Shown piece by piece: positions 10,782 to 19,144 of a stretch of 64,000 nucleotides of DNA. The notes beneath the pieces were generated by a model. The model saw only the letters and a list, made by a program, of their open reading frames with translations, had not been told where the DNA came from and did no database searches. A program made the translations under genes and the position numbers. How positions within the stretch are numbered: position 1 is the stretch's first letter; every line of letters begins with the position of its first letter. The stretch covers positions 18,862 to 82,861 of the forward strand of contig JAUVDV010000010.1 in NCBI GenBank assembly GCA_030595125.1. Direction: 5' to 3'. Origin of the DNA: Deltaproteobacteria bacterium (GTDB lineage: Bacteria > Myxococcota_A > Polyangia > JAAYKL01).

Positions 10782-12614
10782 CTAAAGCCCTGTAACTTCG
10801 TAGCGCAAAGACGGGCTCTTGATGCCCGACTTCTCGAACTTGTCCATCATCACCTTGCGAGCCTGCGCGAGAACTCCCTTGAGTTCGTATTCCTTTTCAC
10901 CCTTCGCGAGGATGTACTTCCCGACCAGTTCTTTCGCCTGATCGTAGTCGCCCGTGAGCTGGATGGTCGCCACTTTTTTGGCAAGCGACTCCACCGCAGC
11001 GGGCATCTTCTCGTAATGCATTGTGAACCTGCCGGTCTTTTCATTCCAGGTGACGGCACCTGCGTCCAGGTACCAGCCCAGCTGGATCGCCACCATCCGA
11101 GGGTAGACGCCGCTCAGCGGATACTGGAGAAGACCCAGAATGTGCATGAGGGCCGATGTGTAGCGAACCATCTCCTGCTTCTCGTCCACCCAGCCGTTTT
11201 TTTTCTGGAACGAGAGCAACCACAACCCGAACGTATCGGCCTTCTCCTCTTCGAGCAGCGTGTCGTACTCCTTGAGCGCCTCCTTGACCGTGGTCTCCTT
11301 GCCCTTGGGGTTCTTCACCTTCATCTCGTGATAGGCGCCGAACCCGTGAGCGAACTCGTGGAAGGTCACGTTCGTGATATCCGCTTTCGCGTTCACGTAC
11401 TTGATTTGAGATTCATCCAGAACGAGATCGGCGCGAGTCTTTGAAACTCCCTCGAAGGCCATGGAGTGATTCACCATCATCACTTTCTTGTACAGGCCCT
11501 CGTCCACCGACTTGCCCCTGTTGGGGAGATGGAACGCCACCGTGGCGCCGCGATCTCTTCGGCCGTCTCCGCTCGCCATCCAGATGTCCACAGCCCGGAT
11601 GGAGATCCGGGGGTCGAGCTTTCGGCTCTTGTAGATTTCGGGGCCGACCAGCTCGCCCAGAGCGTTTTCCATGGCCTGCAGGTTGGCCTTGAACTTTACC
11701 AGTTCATCCGTGATCTTCCTGTCCACACGACCGATGTAAATCTCGAAGAGAGCCTTGAGCTGGTGGGGGTTCTTGTAGGTCTCGTAGGGCCCCACTGTCA
11801 CTTCCCAGTCGCCCTCGATGGCGATCCAGTCGTAGTCGGAATCGTCGTAGGGATACGGGTCGTCAGCCTCCAGTGCATCTGCCGCGGAGAGAAGGAACTT
11901 CTTCAGCGACTTGTGCGTGGCGCCCGCGGCCGCCGCCCGAAGCTCTATTGCGAGCTCTTTCATTTTGGGCCCCAGCGCGTCGGTCTGCGAGTACGGAACG
12001 GCCTCCAGCTTTTTGTCCTTGCTGCGGCGAACCACCGTGAACGGGCTGATCAGTTCCTTGCCGTTTATCTGATTGGAAAGCGCCTTGTACTCCTGGTCCG
12101 ACATGTCATCCGGCCAGTGCATATGGCCGATTTGCTTTTCGGGTTTCTTCGCCAGAGCACAGCACTCGGGGGACTCGTTGTCCGCGCACCAGGGGTTCTG
12201 AAACCGCGTGAAGATTTTTTTCTCCACTTCGGTTCCACTGGCAATTATCTGTTTTTCCCACTCGAGGTTCTTCGGGTGGAGTTGAAGCATGTGGAGATCT
12301 TCTATCAGCTCCGCCGCCGCGAGCAGGTGCCTCAGCATCTCCTTTTCTTTGTCGGGGAGATCCGCGGCGGAGTGCGTGAGAACCTTGTCCTGGTAGAGAC
12401 CCCATTCCTTTTCGAGCAGCGCCTGACGCGGGTCTCCTGTCTTCTCATCCGTCTTCTTTTCAACCCCGGCGTCCGATGGCACGATTTTGCCAATGGGGGA
12501 CAGGAAGTACTCACCCTTTTTCTTATCGCTATCGCCGTCCGTGGCCTCCGTTGAATCCGCAGATCCGCAGCCCCAGATAATCATAGATAGTGTAATTATT
12601 ACAAGACGTTTCAT
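10782..12614 (-). CDS. M49 (dipeptidyl-peptidase III)-like zinc metallopeptidase lipoprotein
   Basis: 610 residues. The ATG at 12614 has AGGAGG at 7 bp, and the N terminus is a lipoprotein signal ending MIIWGC (Cys16), so it acts outside the cytoplasm. Zinc-site features are TFHEFAHGFG (HExxH) and, further on, EEEKADTFGLWLL, which matches the EExRAD/E motif of M49. Upstream, ATVAFHLPNRGKS matches the M49 block FNLPN. Most M49 enzymes have a six-residue HExxGH motif; the five-residue version here is the rarer form. Likely role: extracytoplasmic removal of dipeptides or peptide turnover. The linker after Cys is short and lacks the long Asp-Thr run. Confidence 0.75.
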   Translation of the reverse strand: MKRLVIITLSMIIWGCGSADSTEATDGDSDKKKGEYFLSPIGKIVPSDAGVEKKTDEKTGDPRQALLEKEWGLYQDKVLTHSAADLPDKEKEMLRHLLAAAELIEDLHMLQLHPKNLEWEKQIIASGTEVEKKIFTRFQNPWCADNESPECCALAKKPEKQIGHMHWPDDMSDQEYKALSNQINGKELISPFTVVRRSKDKKLEAVPYSQTDALGPKMKELAIELRAAAAGATHKSLKKFLLSAADALEADDPYPYDDSDYDWIAIEGDWEVTVGPYETYKNPHQLKALFEIYIGRVDRKITDELVKFKANLQAMENALGELVGPEIYKSRKLDPRISIRAVDIWMASGDGRRDRGATVAFHLPNRGKSVDEGLYKKVMMVNHSMAFEGVSKTRADLVLDESQIKYVNAKADITNVTFHEFAHGFGAYHEMKVKNPKGKETTVKEALKEYDTLLEEEKADTFGLWLLSFQKKNGWVDEKQEMVRYTSALMHILGLLQYPLSGVYPRMVAIQLGWYLDAGAVTWNEKTGRFTMHYEKMPAAVESLAKKVATIQLTGDYDQAKELVGKYILAKGEKEYELKGVLAQARKVMMDKFEKSGIKSPSLRYEVTGL

Positions 12615-12692
12615 GGCATTCCTCCTTGTGAACGCCGACACTATATCACGGCCCGCCACCGAAACGAAGAGCACGAATTAGCAACCCCCGTA

Positions 12693-12720
12693 CCGCGCCC
12701 TTATGAGGACGCGGTCAGGA
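12693..12720. repeat. Solo arm of composite inverted-repeat element
   Basis: CCGCGCCCTTATGAGGACGC followed by GGTCAGGA is identical to the left arm (39006-39033) of the complete element at 39006-39234. No matching right arm is seen here. It sits between two same-strand lipoprotein genes. Confidence 0.85.
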
Positions 12721-12722
12721 TT

Positions 12723-13448
12723 TTAGTAGTAGTCGACTGTTATGCTTCGGAGGCAGACCGTCGGAACGCCGATGGTGTCCACCACCATGAGATCGCTGAA
12801 AAGCACACCAAACCCCTCGACCCATTCCATGTAAGCCCCCGTGACAATCGGTCGATACTCCACATGGGCTCCGCCGTCGGGCCAGTAGTAGAGATCCGCC
12901 TCTGATACGTCAATCGGATTGCCGCAAAAATACCCTCCTTCCCCATACACTCCGACAATGCTCTGGGAGGTGTAATCCACTTCGGGCAGGCCTGCGTCGC
13001 CCCCCATGGTATCCTGCACCGCCGTATCCAGAACGGTGTGACCGTCCGGCCCCACGATTTTGAAATAGTACGAGTTCCAGCTGCCGCCGCTTTCGCAAAT
13101 TATCTCGGGAGAAGCATCGCAGAAAGGCGACGGTAAATACCACCACAGTCCGGGGATCATAGCGAGACCCGCATCGCCCGGGTGCACCTCAGTCGATGCA
13201 TCGCACTGTCCGAAATCGTCGTAACTGGACCATGACCAGGAACCGCATTCTGGTTCTGACTCCGTTTCCGTGACTGTATCGGTATCGGTATCCGTGTCGG
13301 TATCCGAATCCGCGTCAGTGTCCACGTCCGTGTCCGTGTCGGTATCGGTGGTCCCGCTGTCGATACCGCTGTCGATGCCCTGCGTGTCGTTCGAGCAGCC
13401 GGCGATGACCACGGCCAAGATCAGTAAAAAATATTTGATATCGATCAT
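12723..13448 (-). CDS. Lipoprotein with (DTDT)n linker, unknown head domain
   Basis: 241 residues. Lipobox VVIAGC (Cys18), then an Asp-Thr/Asp-Ser run to about residue 60. The head has a SWSWSSYDDFGQCDAS segment and four to six cysteines, with a beta-rich pattern (WYLPSPFCDAS, YYFKIVGPDGHTVLD). I do not recognise the family. A GGAGG lies upstream of the start. The promoter region shares a 19-bp sequence with that of the LRR-like lipoprotein gene near 24 kb. It diverges from the toxin-antitoxin pair. Confidence 0.7.
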   Translation of the reverse strand: MIDIKYFLLILAVVIAGCSNDTQGIDSGIDSGTTDTDTDTDVDTDADSDTDTDTDTDTVTETESEPECGSWSWSSYDDFGQCDASTEVHPGDAGLAMIPGLWWYLPSPFCDASPEIICESGGSWNSYYFKIVGPDGHTVLDTAVQDTMGGDAGLPEVDYTSQSIVGVYGEGGYFCGNPIDVSEADLYYWPDGGAHVEYRPIVTGAYMEWVEGFGVLFSDLMVVDTIGVPTVCLRSITVDYY

Positions 13449-13472
13449 CCCGACCCACCTCCATCTATCGGG

Positions 13473-13491
13473 ACGATCATATCATCTTTGG
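13473..13491 (-). promoter_or_regulatory. Shared lipoprotein promoter motif, copy 1
   Basis: On the minus strand this reads CCAAAGATGATATGATCGT. It matches 18 of 19 bases at 23951-23969, and both copies lie 25 bp upstream of a lipoprotein ATG. TATGAT could be the -10 box; the conserved bases to its left suggest an additional factor or an unusual sigma. Confidence 0.5.
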
Positions 13492-13501
13492 ATTCGGTGA
13501 T

Positions 13502-13528
13502 TTGTTTTTTAGCGATTTGCCTTATAAT
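13502..13528 (+). promoter_or_regulatory. Candidate promoter of the toxin-antitoxin pair
   Basis: A perfect TATAAT at 13523-13528 lies 37 bp before the antitoxin ATG. The -35 is weak (a TTGTTT-type sequence about 15-17 bp upstream). Confidence 0.4.
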
Positions 13529-13565
13529 ACTCAACGTGCGCTGGTTTCATCGTGGAGGACTCGAC

Positions 13566-13796
13566 ATGAACCAATGGATCGAATCAAAACCCGGAAAGTT
13601 CGGCGGCAAACCTTGCATAAAGGGAACGCGCATCAGTGTTGAGTTCATACTGGAACTCATGGCGAGCGGCGCTACCAAGAGCGACATCTTGAGGGATTAT
13701 TCGCAACTTACCTCCGAAGGGCTGGCCGCCGCCATTGCCTATGCGGCAAAATCCATGAAAAATGAAATCGTCTGGGATTCAAATCTCGCCATATGA
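13566..13796 (+). CDS. DUF433 antitoxin-like protein
   Basis: 76 residues. The ATG at 13566 has GGAGG at 7 bp; a longer in-frame extension lacks support. The sequence contains GGKPCIKGTRIS, the hallmark of DUF433, followed by the helix-turn-helix-like segment LELMASGATKSDILRDY. DUF433 proteins are the usual partners of DUF5615 PIN-like toxins, and the toxin gene overlaps this one by four bases (ATGA). Expected role: neutralise the partner and bind the operator of its own promoter. Confidence 0.88.
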   Translation: MNQWIESKPGKFGGKPCIKGTRISVEFILELMASGATKSDILRDYSQLTSEGLAAAIAYAAKSMKNEIVWDSNLAI

Positions 13797-14200
13797 AGCT
13801 TTTCGATTATCCACTACTTGTAGATGAAAACATCAACATTCAAGTGGTGAAGTCCCTTGTTGAAAAGGGGAGGAACGTATCGACAGTAGCCGGGGAAGGG
13901 TTGGCCGGGAGGGACGATGTGGATGTGCTCCGACACGCCCACAGTCAAAACATGGTCGTTATCACTCACGACAGCGACTTTGGAGCCCTGGCCACTCGAG
14001 CGGGCGAACCGTTCACCGGAATTGTGTATCTCAGGCCTGGACATATTTCACCGGCCTTTGTCATGGAGATGATACAGGAACTCGAACTCATCGAAGCGGA
14101 CATCAAGACGCCTTTCATTGTTGTCGCCGAACGACGCGCCGATATCATGCGTGTTCGGTTACGTCTGACTGAACGAGATTCAGGTGCTATAGTGGAGTAG
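13793..14200 (+). CDS. DUF5615 PIN-like toxin
   Basis: 135 residues. It starts inside the antitoxin gene (ATGA). PIN-like acidic residues are visible: LLVDENI near the N terminus, GRDDVDVLRHA, and VVITHDSDFG, the characteristic motif of the family. These should coordinate Mg for RNase activity. Together with the DUF433 gene it forms a VapBC-like module. The next lipoprotein gene begins 12 bp downstream and may share the transcript. Confidence 0.88.
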   Translation: MKLFDYPLLVDENINIQVVKSLVEKGRNVSTVAGEGLAGRDDVDVLRHAHSQNMVVITHDSDFGALATRAGEPFTGIVYLRPGHISPAFVMEMIQELELIEADIKTPFIVVAERRADIMRVRLRLTERDSGAIVE

Positions 14201-14212
14201 GAAAATCGAATC

Positions 14213-15121
14213 ATGCGACTAACACTTACAGCACTTCTTTTTGTTCTTCTTGCCTGGCCGTCGTGTACGGACAATGACTCCCGGCCGGACGGGGGTGATA
14301 CGGATACGGATACCGACGCGGATACAGACGCGGATACGGATACCGACACGGATACGGATTCGGACGGGGACGGGGACGAGTGCAGCGAAGAGGCCAAGCT
14401 GGTCTACGTCGTGGATACCCAATACAAACTGTTCCGTTTCGATCCTCCGGCCAAGACCTTCGATTACGTGGGCACCATGGAGTGCGATAGCGGCGGATCG
14501 CCGTTCTCCATGGCGGTGGGGCGAAACGACAAGGCCTATGTTCTCTACTGGGCCTCGTACAACTGCCTGGGAATCAACCAGGTCAGCATCCACGACGCCC
14601 ACTGCGAAACCCTCGTTCCGTTTGAATGCGGCCAGTACGATTTCGACACCTTCGGGATGGGCTTTGCGACAGACGGACCGGACACAACGGAAGAAACCCT
14701 CTACGTGGGCAAATCCAATTTCGTATCCAGCGGATCACAGCTCGCCTCTATTGACACCAACATCTGGGAGCTCTCCCCCATCGCGCCCATCTCGGAGTCC
14801 CCCGAACTGACAGGCAACCAGAACGGAGAGCTCTGGGCTTTCTTCGCCTGGGCGCCCACGCCCAAGGTGGCACAGATCAACAAGCAGACCGGCGAGGAGA
14901 GCAACGCCTATTACATCACCGAGTTTCCGAGCGTCGCTGCGGCCTTCGCCTTCGCTTACTGGGGCGGCGATTTCTACCTGTTCCACGCCCCCGCCGAGGA
15001 AACCACCACCGTCTGGCGCCTGCATAACGATTCCCTGGAGGTCTGGATCCCGTCGGAAGCGACGGCCTTTTCTATTGTCGGGGCGGGCGTATCCACATGC
15101 GCGCCGACGATTATCGAATAA
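14213..15121 (+). CDS. Lipoprotein with (DTDA/DTDT)n linker and propeller-like domain
   Basis: 302 residues. Lipobox AWPSC (Cys18) is followed by an Asp-Thr/Asp-Ala run to about residue 57. The head begins with LVYVVDTQYKLFRFDP and continues with repeated beta-blade-like segments (SMAVGRNDKAYVLY, TEETLYVGKSNF, GELWAFFAW), suggesting a beta-propeller. No catalytic motif is seen. It lies 12 bp after the toxin gene and overlaps the 3' end of lpxA by 11 bp tail to tail. Confidence 0.72.
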   Translation: MRLTLTALLFVLLAWPSCTDNDSRPDGGDTDTDTDADTDADTDTDTDTDSDGDGDECSEEAKLVYVVDTQYKLFRFDPPAKTFDYVGTMECDSGGSPFSMAVGRNDKAYVLYWASYNCLGINQVSIHDAHCETLVPFECGQYDFDTFGMGFATDGPDTTEETLYVGKSNFVSSGSQLASIDTNIWELSPIAPISESPELTGNQNGELWAFFAWAPTPKVAQINKQTGEESNAYYITEFPSVAAAFAFAYWGGDFYLFHAPAEETTTVWRLHNDSLEVWIPSEATAFSIVGAGVSTCAPTIIE

Positions 15122-15932
15122 CGCCTCGCTCTGCTTTTTCGAGAAAAACCAGCATTCGCCCGGCCTCCGGCGTCAGCGAGGACTCGTCGCGAAACTCGGA
15201 AACGATGGATTCAATACCCAGACTGGTTTGCTTGAGCGCAATGAATATTCGCTTGATCTGCCGGCGGGACTCCTTTGAAAAACCCCGCCGTTCGAGACCT
15301 ACGCGATTGACCGCGCGCAACCTTGCGCGATCTCCTGCCACGATACAAAAAGACGGGGCATCTCTCTCCACCATGGCTCCAGCAGCCAGCATGGCCGATT
15401 CCCCGATTCGCAGGAAGGCCCCGACCGCCACCATCCCACCAAAGACCGCGTGGTCCTGAACCTCGACATGCCCGGCCAGGGTGGCGTGGTTCGCCATGAC
15501 GATGTTGTCCCCCAGCGTGCAGTCGTGCGCCACGTGGCAGTAGGCCATCAACATGTTGGAGTTCCCTATCTCGGTCACTCCTCCGCCGTGGGCCGTACCG
15601 CGGCTGACGGTTACATGCTCTCTGAAAATATTGCCGTCACCGATCTGTAACCTGGTGTCCTCTCCGTTGTGACGCAGATCCTGGGGAGCACCACCGATGC
15701 AGGCAAAGGGAAAGACCTCGTTGTCGTTCCCCATGACCGTGGATCCCTCCATTACCGCATGAGTGTGGACGATGCACCTGTCTCCAAGACGCACCCCCTC
15801 CCCTATCACCGCAAAAGGCCCCACGGTGCAATCGCGTCCCAGGACAGCGCCGGGGTGTATATCCGCGCCGGGATCGATAAAAGATCCCTTTCGCCTACGC
15901 GCCGCCGCGATATCGTTTAATGGTTCCGACAT
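15111..15932 (-). CDS. lpxA: UDP-N-acetylglucosamine acyltransferase
   Basis: 273 residues, typical length. It catalyses the first lipid A step, moving a 3-hydroxyacyl group from ACP to UDP-GlcNAc. Hexapeptide repeats form the left-handed helix (IDPGADIHPGAVLG onward). The active-site region has VSRGT and CHVAHDCTLGDN, with the catalytic His in HVAHDC, and CIGGAPQD is conserved. The C-terminal helical domain is present. It is the last gene of lpxD-fabZ-lpxA, with 6 bp to fabZ. Confidence 0.95.
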   Translation of the reverse strand: MSEPLNDIAAARRRKGSFIDPGADIHPGAVLGRDCTVGPFAVIGEGVRLGDRCIVHTHAVMEGSTVMGNDNEVFPFACIGGAPQDLRHNGEDTRLQIGDGNIFREHVTVSRGTAHGGGVTEIGNSNMLMAYCHVAHDCTLGDNIVMANHATLAGHVEVQDHAVFGGMVAVGAFLRIGESAMLAAGAMVERDAPSFCIVAGDRARLRAVNRVGLERRGFSKESRRQIKRIFIALKQTSLGIESIVSEFRDESSLTPEAGRMLVFLEKAERGVIR

Positions 15933-15938
15933 TTGTTC

Positions 15939-16403
15939 CTAGATGATGTCATCCCGGCTGTTGACCGAAAGCACCAGCCCGCTCTCCGCCACCATGAAGT
16001 CATCGACGAAACACCGCACGTTGAAGCGCCACACGTTGCTGCGCTTCTGGGTGAGCGTCCCCTCTATCTCTACAACGTCGCCCGGTATTATGGCTCGCTT
16101 GAACTTGGTCTTGTTGACTCCGACCAGGGATACAACCTGTTTGCCCGAGTCGAATTTATCTGTGGCGTAAGCCAAAATGGAGCAGGCCTGGATCATGGAT
16201 TCGATCAACATGGCCGCCGGAAAAACGGGGAGATCGGGGAAATGACCGTTCATGCAGGGCTCGTTGGCCGTAATGTTTTTGATGGCCATGATCTTCTTGC
16301 CGGGATTGAGATCGATGACTGCATCGACGAGGACGGCCGGGGGCTTGTGTGGAAGTATTCTGAGAATGCTCCCAATATCCAGCGATTGAGTTCGCTTTGT
16401 CAT
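15939..16403 (-). CDS. fabZ: 3-hydroxyacyl-ACP dehydratase
   Basis: 154 residues, hot-dog fold. It dehydrates 3-hydroxyacyl-ACP in fatty acid synthesis. Visible family features are ILPHKPPAVLVD, NGHFPDLPVFPAAMLIESM (catalytic His and Glu) and GDVVEIEGTL. The usual Gly of the MPG motif is Ala here. The ATG at 16403 overlaps the lpxD stop (ATGA) and has GGAGG close upstream; a longer in-frame extension inside lpxD is not used. Confidence 0.93.
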   Translation of the reverse strand: MTKRTQSLDIGSILRILPHKPPAVLVDAVIDLNPGKKIMAIKNITANEPCMNGHFPDLPVFPAAMLIESMIQACSILAYATDKFDSGKQVVSLVGVNKTKFKRAIIPGDVVEIEGTLTQKRSNVWRFNVRCFVDDFMVAESGLVLSVNSRDDII

Positions 16404-17359
16404 TGATCCTCCGTCTTGCTTCCGTCTTCGACTCTTGCCTCGGCCAGGAACCTTGCCATTAGCCTGCGCCACTTGTCGTGCGGGATCGCCGGCATTCCGG
16501 CAACGCTTGATCCTCGCGCCACATCTCCCGTTACCCCACCTTGCCCTGCAACCCTGACTCCGTCACCTATCGAAACATGGTCGGCCACGCCTACCTGACC
16601 TCCGAGCATAACGTCATCACCCACCAGTGTCGACCCGGCCAACCCCGTTTGTGCTGCGATGAGGGTCCGCTCGCCGATTTGCACGTTGTGTCCCACCTGC
16701 ACCAGGTTATCGATTTTCGTTTCCCGACCGATCACGGTGTGCCCGAGCGTTCCTCGATCCACGCACGCCCCCGCTCCGATCTCCACGAAATCGCGCAGCT
16801 CCACACGGCCCACTTGCCGGATCTTGACCGGGCCATCCACGCTCGGAACGAAGCCGAACCCCTCGTACCCGATGACTGCCCCGGGTCCGATGCGAACGTA
16901 TTTCCCGATCATTGTTCCTTCCATCAGGACCGCATTGGGACCGATCCAGCTCCCTTCCCCGACCTTCACTCCAGCCTCGATCACCGCACCCGGACCGATC
17001 CAGGCCGACGAGTGAACGGACGCGCCGTCATCGACGATAGCGGACGGGTGGACAAAGCCCTGCGGCTTGCTCGAAGGAAAAAAGACGTCAATGACCTGGG
17101 CCAGCGCCAGCATCGGATCCCCGTGTACCAGCACCGAGGTTACGCCCCTTTCGAGCGCGAGGGGAGCCAGGGATTCATCGGTCAGCACTACGCCGGGGAT
17201 GGCGTTCATGTTGTTGAGATATCTCTTGCGGAGAAGCGGAGAGAGGCAATCCGGATCCGCCTGATCCAGAGGACGAAGCCCCCGCACCAGGAGATCCGAT
17301 TCACCGAGTAGCTTGCCGCCGAGGATATCGGCCAGTTCGAGAACGCTTTTTTCTATCAA
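16400..17359 (-). CDS. lpxD: UDP-3-O-(3-hydroxyacyl)glucosamine N-acyltransferase
   Basis: 319 residues. It performs the third acylation-related step of lipid A synthesis. An N-terminal uridine-binding domain (DPDCLSPLLRKRYLNN) is followed by the left-handed helix. VQVGHNVQIG holds the catalytic His region, and GGQVGVADHVSIGDG is typical. The stop overlaps the fabZ start, so the two are translationally coupled. Upstream, a palindromic spacer and gdhA separate it from skp and bamA. Confidence 0.95.
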   Translation of the reverse strand: MIEKSVLELADILGGKLLGESDLLVRGLRPLDQADPDCLSPLLRKRYLNNMNAIPGVVLTDESLAPLALERGVTSVLVHGDPMLALAQVIDVFFPSSKPQGFVHPSAIVDDGASVHSSAWIGPGAVIEAGVKVGEGSWIGPNAVLMEGTMIGKYVRIGPGAVIGYEGFGFVPSVDGPVKIRQVGRVELRDFVEIGAGACVDRGTLGHTVIGRETKIDNLVQVGHNVQIGERTLIAAQTGLAGSTLVGDDVMLGGQVGVADHVSIGDGVRVAGQGGVTGDVARGSSVAGMPAIPHDKWRRLMARFLAEARVEDGSKTEDQ

Positions 17360-17463
17360 TGGGTTTCCCTTTTTTGAGGGGGCATCAAATTACGTCGGCA
17401 TTATACAGCGTAATAATGAAAGAAGAAAAACTGATTTGGGGGGGGGCTGATGAAGAATGTAGG

Positions 17464-17625
17464 CCGGTGCCTCGCCAACCAAAATTTGACGGGTTGCAGC
17501 GAGCAACTGTCTGCGAGGACAAGGAGCGATGACGACGGCGTGGCAACGCCACGTCGAGGAGGAGCAACGCAGTGATCGTGGACAGGGGCCGCTGCTGAGC
17601 CCGGCAAAGAGCGGTTGGCGAGGTA
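17464..17625. repeat. Imperfect ~160-bp palindrome abutting gdhA stop
   Basis: GGTGCCTCGCCAACC (17464-17478) pairs with GGTTGGCGAGGTACC (17611-17625). The inner arms are partly complementary, and the centre is GGCGTGGCAACGCCACG. The right arm ends two bases before the gdhA stop codon. A folded transcript could end or stabilise the gdhA message. Confidence 0.65.
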
Positions 17626-17627
17626 CC

Positions 17628-18983
17628 TTAAACGCAACCCATGTCGAGCATGGCGTTGGCGACCTTGAGGAAGCCGGCGATGTTGGCGCCATTGACATAG
17701 TTGCCGGGGGTGCCGTAGGCCTCGGCGGCATCGAAGGCCTGCTTGTGAATGGCCTTCATGATGTTCAGGAGCCTGCCGTCGACCTCCTCACGGGTCCAGG
17801 AGAGACGCAGACTGTTCTGGGACATCTCGAGACCGGAAACGGCCACTCCGCCCGCGTTGGCAGCCTTGCCGGGACCGTAGAGAACCTTGGCGTCGAGGAA
17901 GACATTCACGCCTTCTGGTACGGTGGGCATATTGGCGCCCTCGGACACGACGAATACGCCGTTCTTGACCAGGTTCTGCGCGTCCTGCTTGTTGATCTCG
18001 TTTTGAGTAGCGCTCGGCAGTGCCACGTCGGCCTTGACGTCCCACAGAGGATTGTGGTCCAGGGACGAATCGACAGCCGTGTAGATGGCCTTGGGGTACT
18101 TGTCGGCGTATTCCTTGATGCGGCCACGCCTGACGTTCTTGATCTCCTGGATGAAGGCCAGTTTCTCGCGATCGATGCCCTCCTCGTCGAGGATGAAGCC
18201 CCCCGAGTCAGAGACGGTGATAACCTTGGCGCCCAGATCGAGGGCCTTCTCGGTAGCGTACTGAGCCACGTTGCCGGAGCCGGAGACCAGGCAGACCTTG
18301 TCCTTGAGGGATTTGCCGTTGGCCTTGAGCATCTCCTCGGCGAAGTACACCTGGCCGTAGCCTGTTGCCTGGGGACGAATGAGGCTGCCGCCCCAGCCGG
18401 CGCCCTTGCCGGTGAGCACGCCGACGAACTCGTTGCGAATGCGCTTGTACTGGCCGAACATGAAACCGATCTCGCGGCCGCCCACGCCGATGTCACCGGC
18501 GGGGATGTCCGTGTTGGCGCCGATGTGCTTGCACAGCTCGGTCATGAAGGACTGGGTGAAGGCCATGACCTCGTTGTCGGACTTGCCCTTGGGATCGAAG
18601 TTGGATCCGCCCTTGCCGCCGCCCATGGGGAGCGTGGTGAGAGCGTTCTTGAATACTTGCTCGAAGGCCAGGAACTTGAGGATGGACAGATTGACCGTGG
18701 GATGGAAACGCAGGCCGCCCTTGTAGGGGCCGATCGCGCTGTTCATCTCGATTCTGTAACCCTTGTTGACCTGGATCTCGCCCTTGTCGTCAACCCACGG
18801 AACGCGGAAGAGGATGACCCGCTCCGGCTCCGCCACGCGCTCGAGGATCTTGGCGCTCCGATACTCCGGATGCTTGTCCAGAACGGGGGAAAGCGATTCG
18901 AACACTTCCAATACCGCCTGGTGAAACTCTGGTTCGTTCTGGTTTTGCTCTACGACCTTCTGATAGATGCTTTCTGTGCTCAT
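17628..18983 (-). CDS. gdhA: NADP-type glutamate dehydrogenase
   Basis: 451 residues, the hexameric class I length. It aminates 2-oxoglutarate to glutamate. Features: GYRIEMNSAIGPYKGGLRF split by the family pattern, PMGGGKGG with the catalytic Lys, PAGDIGVGGREIGFM, and the nucleotide-binding loop SGSGNVAQ. The ATG at 18983 has AGGAG at good spacing. It sits between skp and lpxD, on the same strand as the envelope cluster, which is an unusual place. Confidence 0.96.
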   Translation of the reverse strand: MSTESIYQKVVEQNQNEPEFHQAVLEVFESLSPVLDKHPEYRSAKILERVAEPERVILFRVPWVDDKGEIQVNKGYRIEMNSAIGPYKGGLRFHPTVNLSILKFLAFEQVFKNALTTLPMGGGKGGSNFDPKGKSDNEVMAFTQSFMTELCKHIGANTDIPAGDIGVGGREIGFMFGQYKRIRNEFVGVLTGKGAGWGGSLIRPQATGYGQVYFAEEMLKANGKSLKDKVCLVSGSGNVAQYATEKALDLGAKVITVSDSGGFILDEEGIDREKLAFIQEIKNVRRGRIKEYADKYPKAIYTAVDSSLDHNPLWDVKADVALPSATQNEINKQDAQNLVKNGVFVVSEGANMPTVPEGVNVFLDAKVLYGPGKAANAGGVAVSGLEMSQNSLRLSWTREEVDGRLLNIMKAIHKQAFDAAEAYGTPGNYVNGANIAGFLKVANAMLDMGCV

Positions 18984-19144
18984 GCGCCTCTCCTGTTCTC
19001 TTTGACTATGGCGCCCCAGCGACCAACCCACCGACCTGTGGCAGTCACCTGCCAGGCGCCCATTTCGAGTACTGCAATACCCTCGATTCCCATTACGTTC
19101 AAATGATTTATGTCAAGTTCTGAAGAAAAAGAGGACGGGCAGGA

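Noticed and set aside
17529..19106. A 525-codon plus-strand frame opposite gdhA
   Set aside because: It mirrors the well-supported gdhA in an antisense frame, has a biased composition and no family features.
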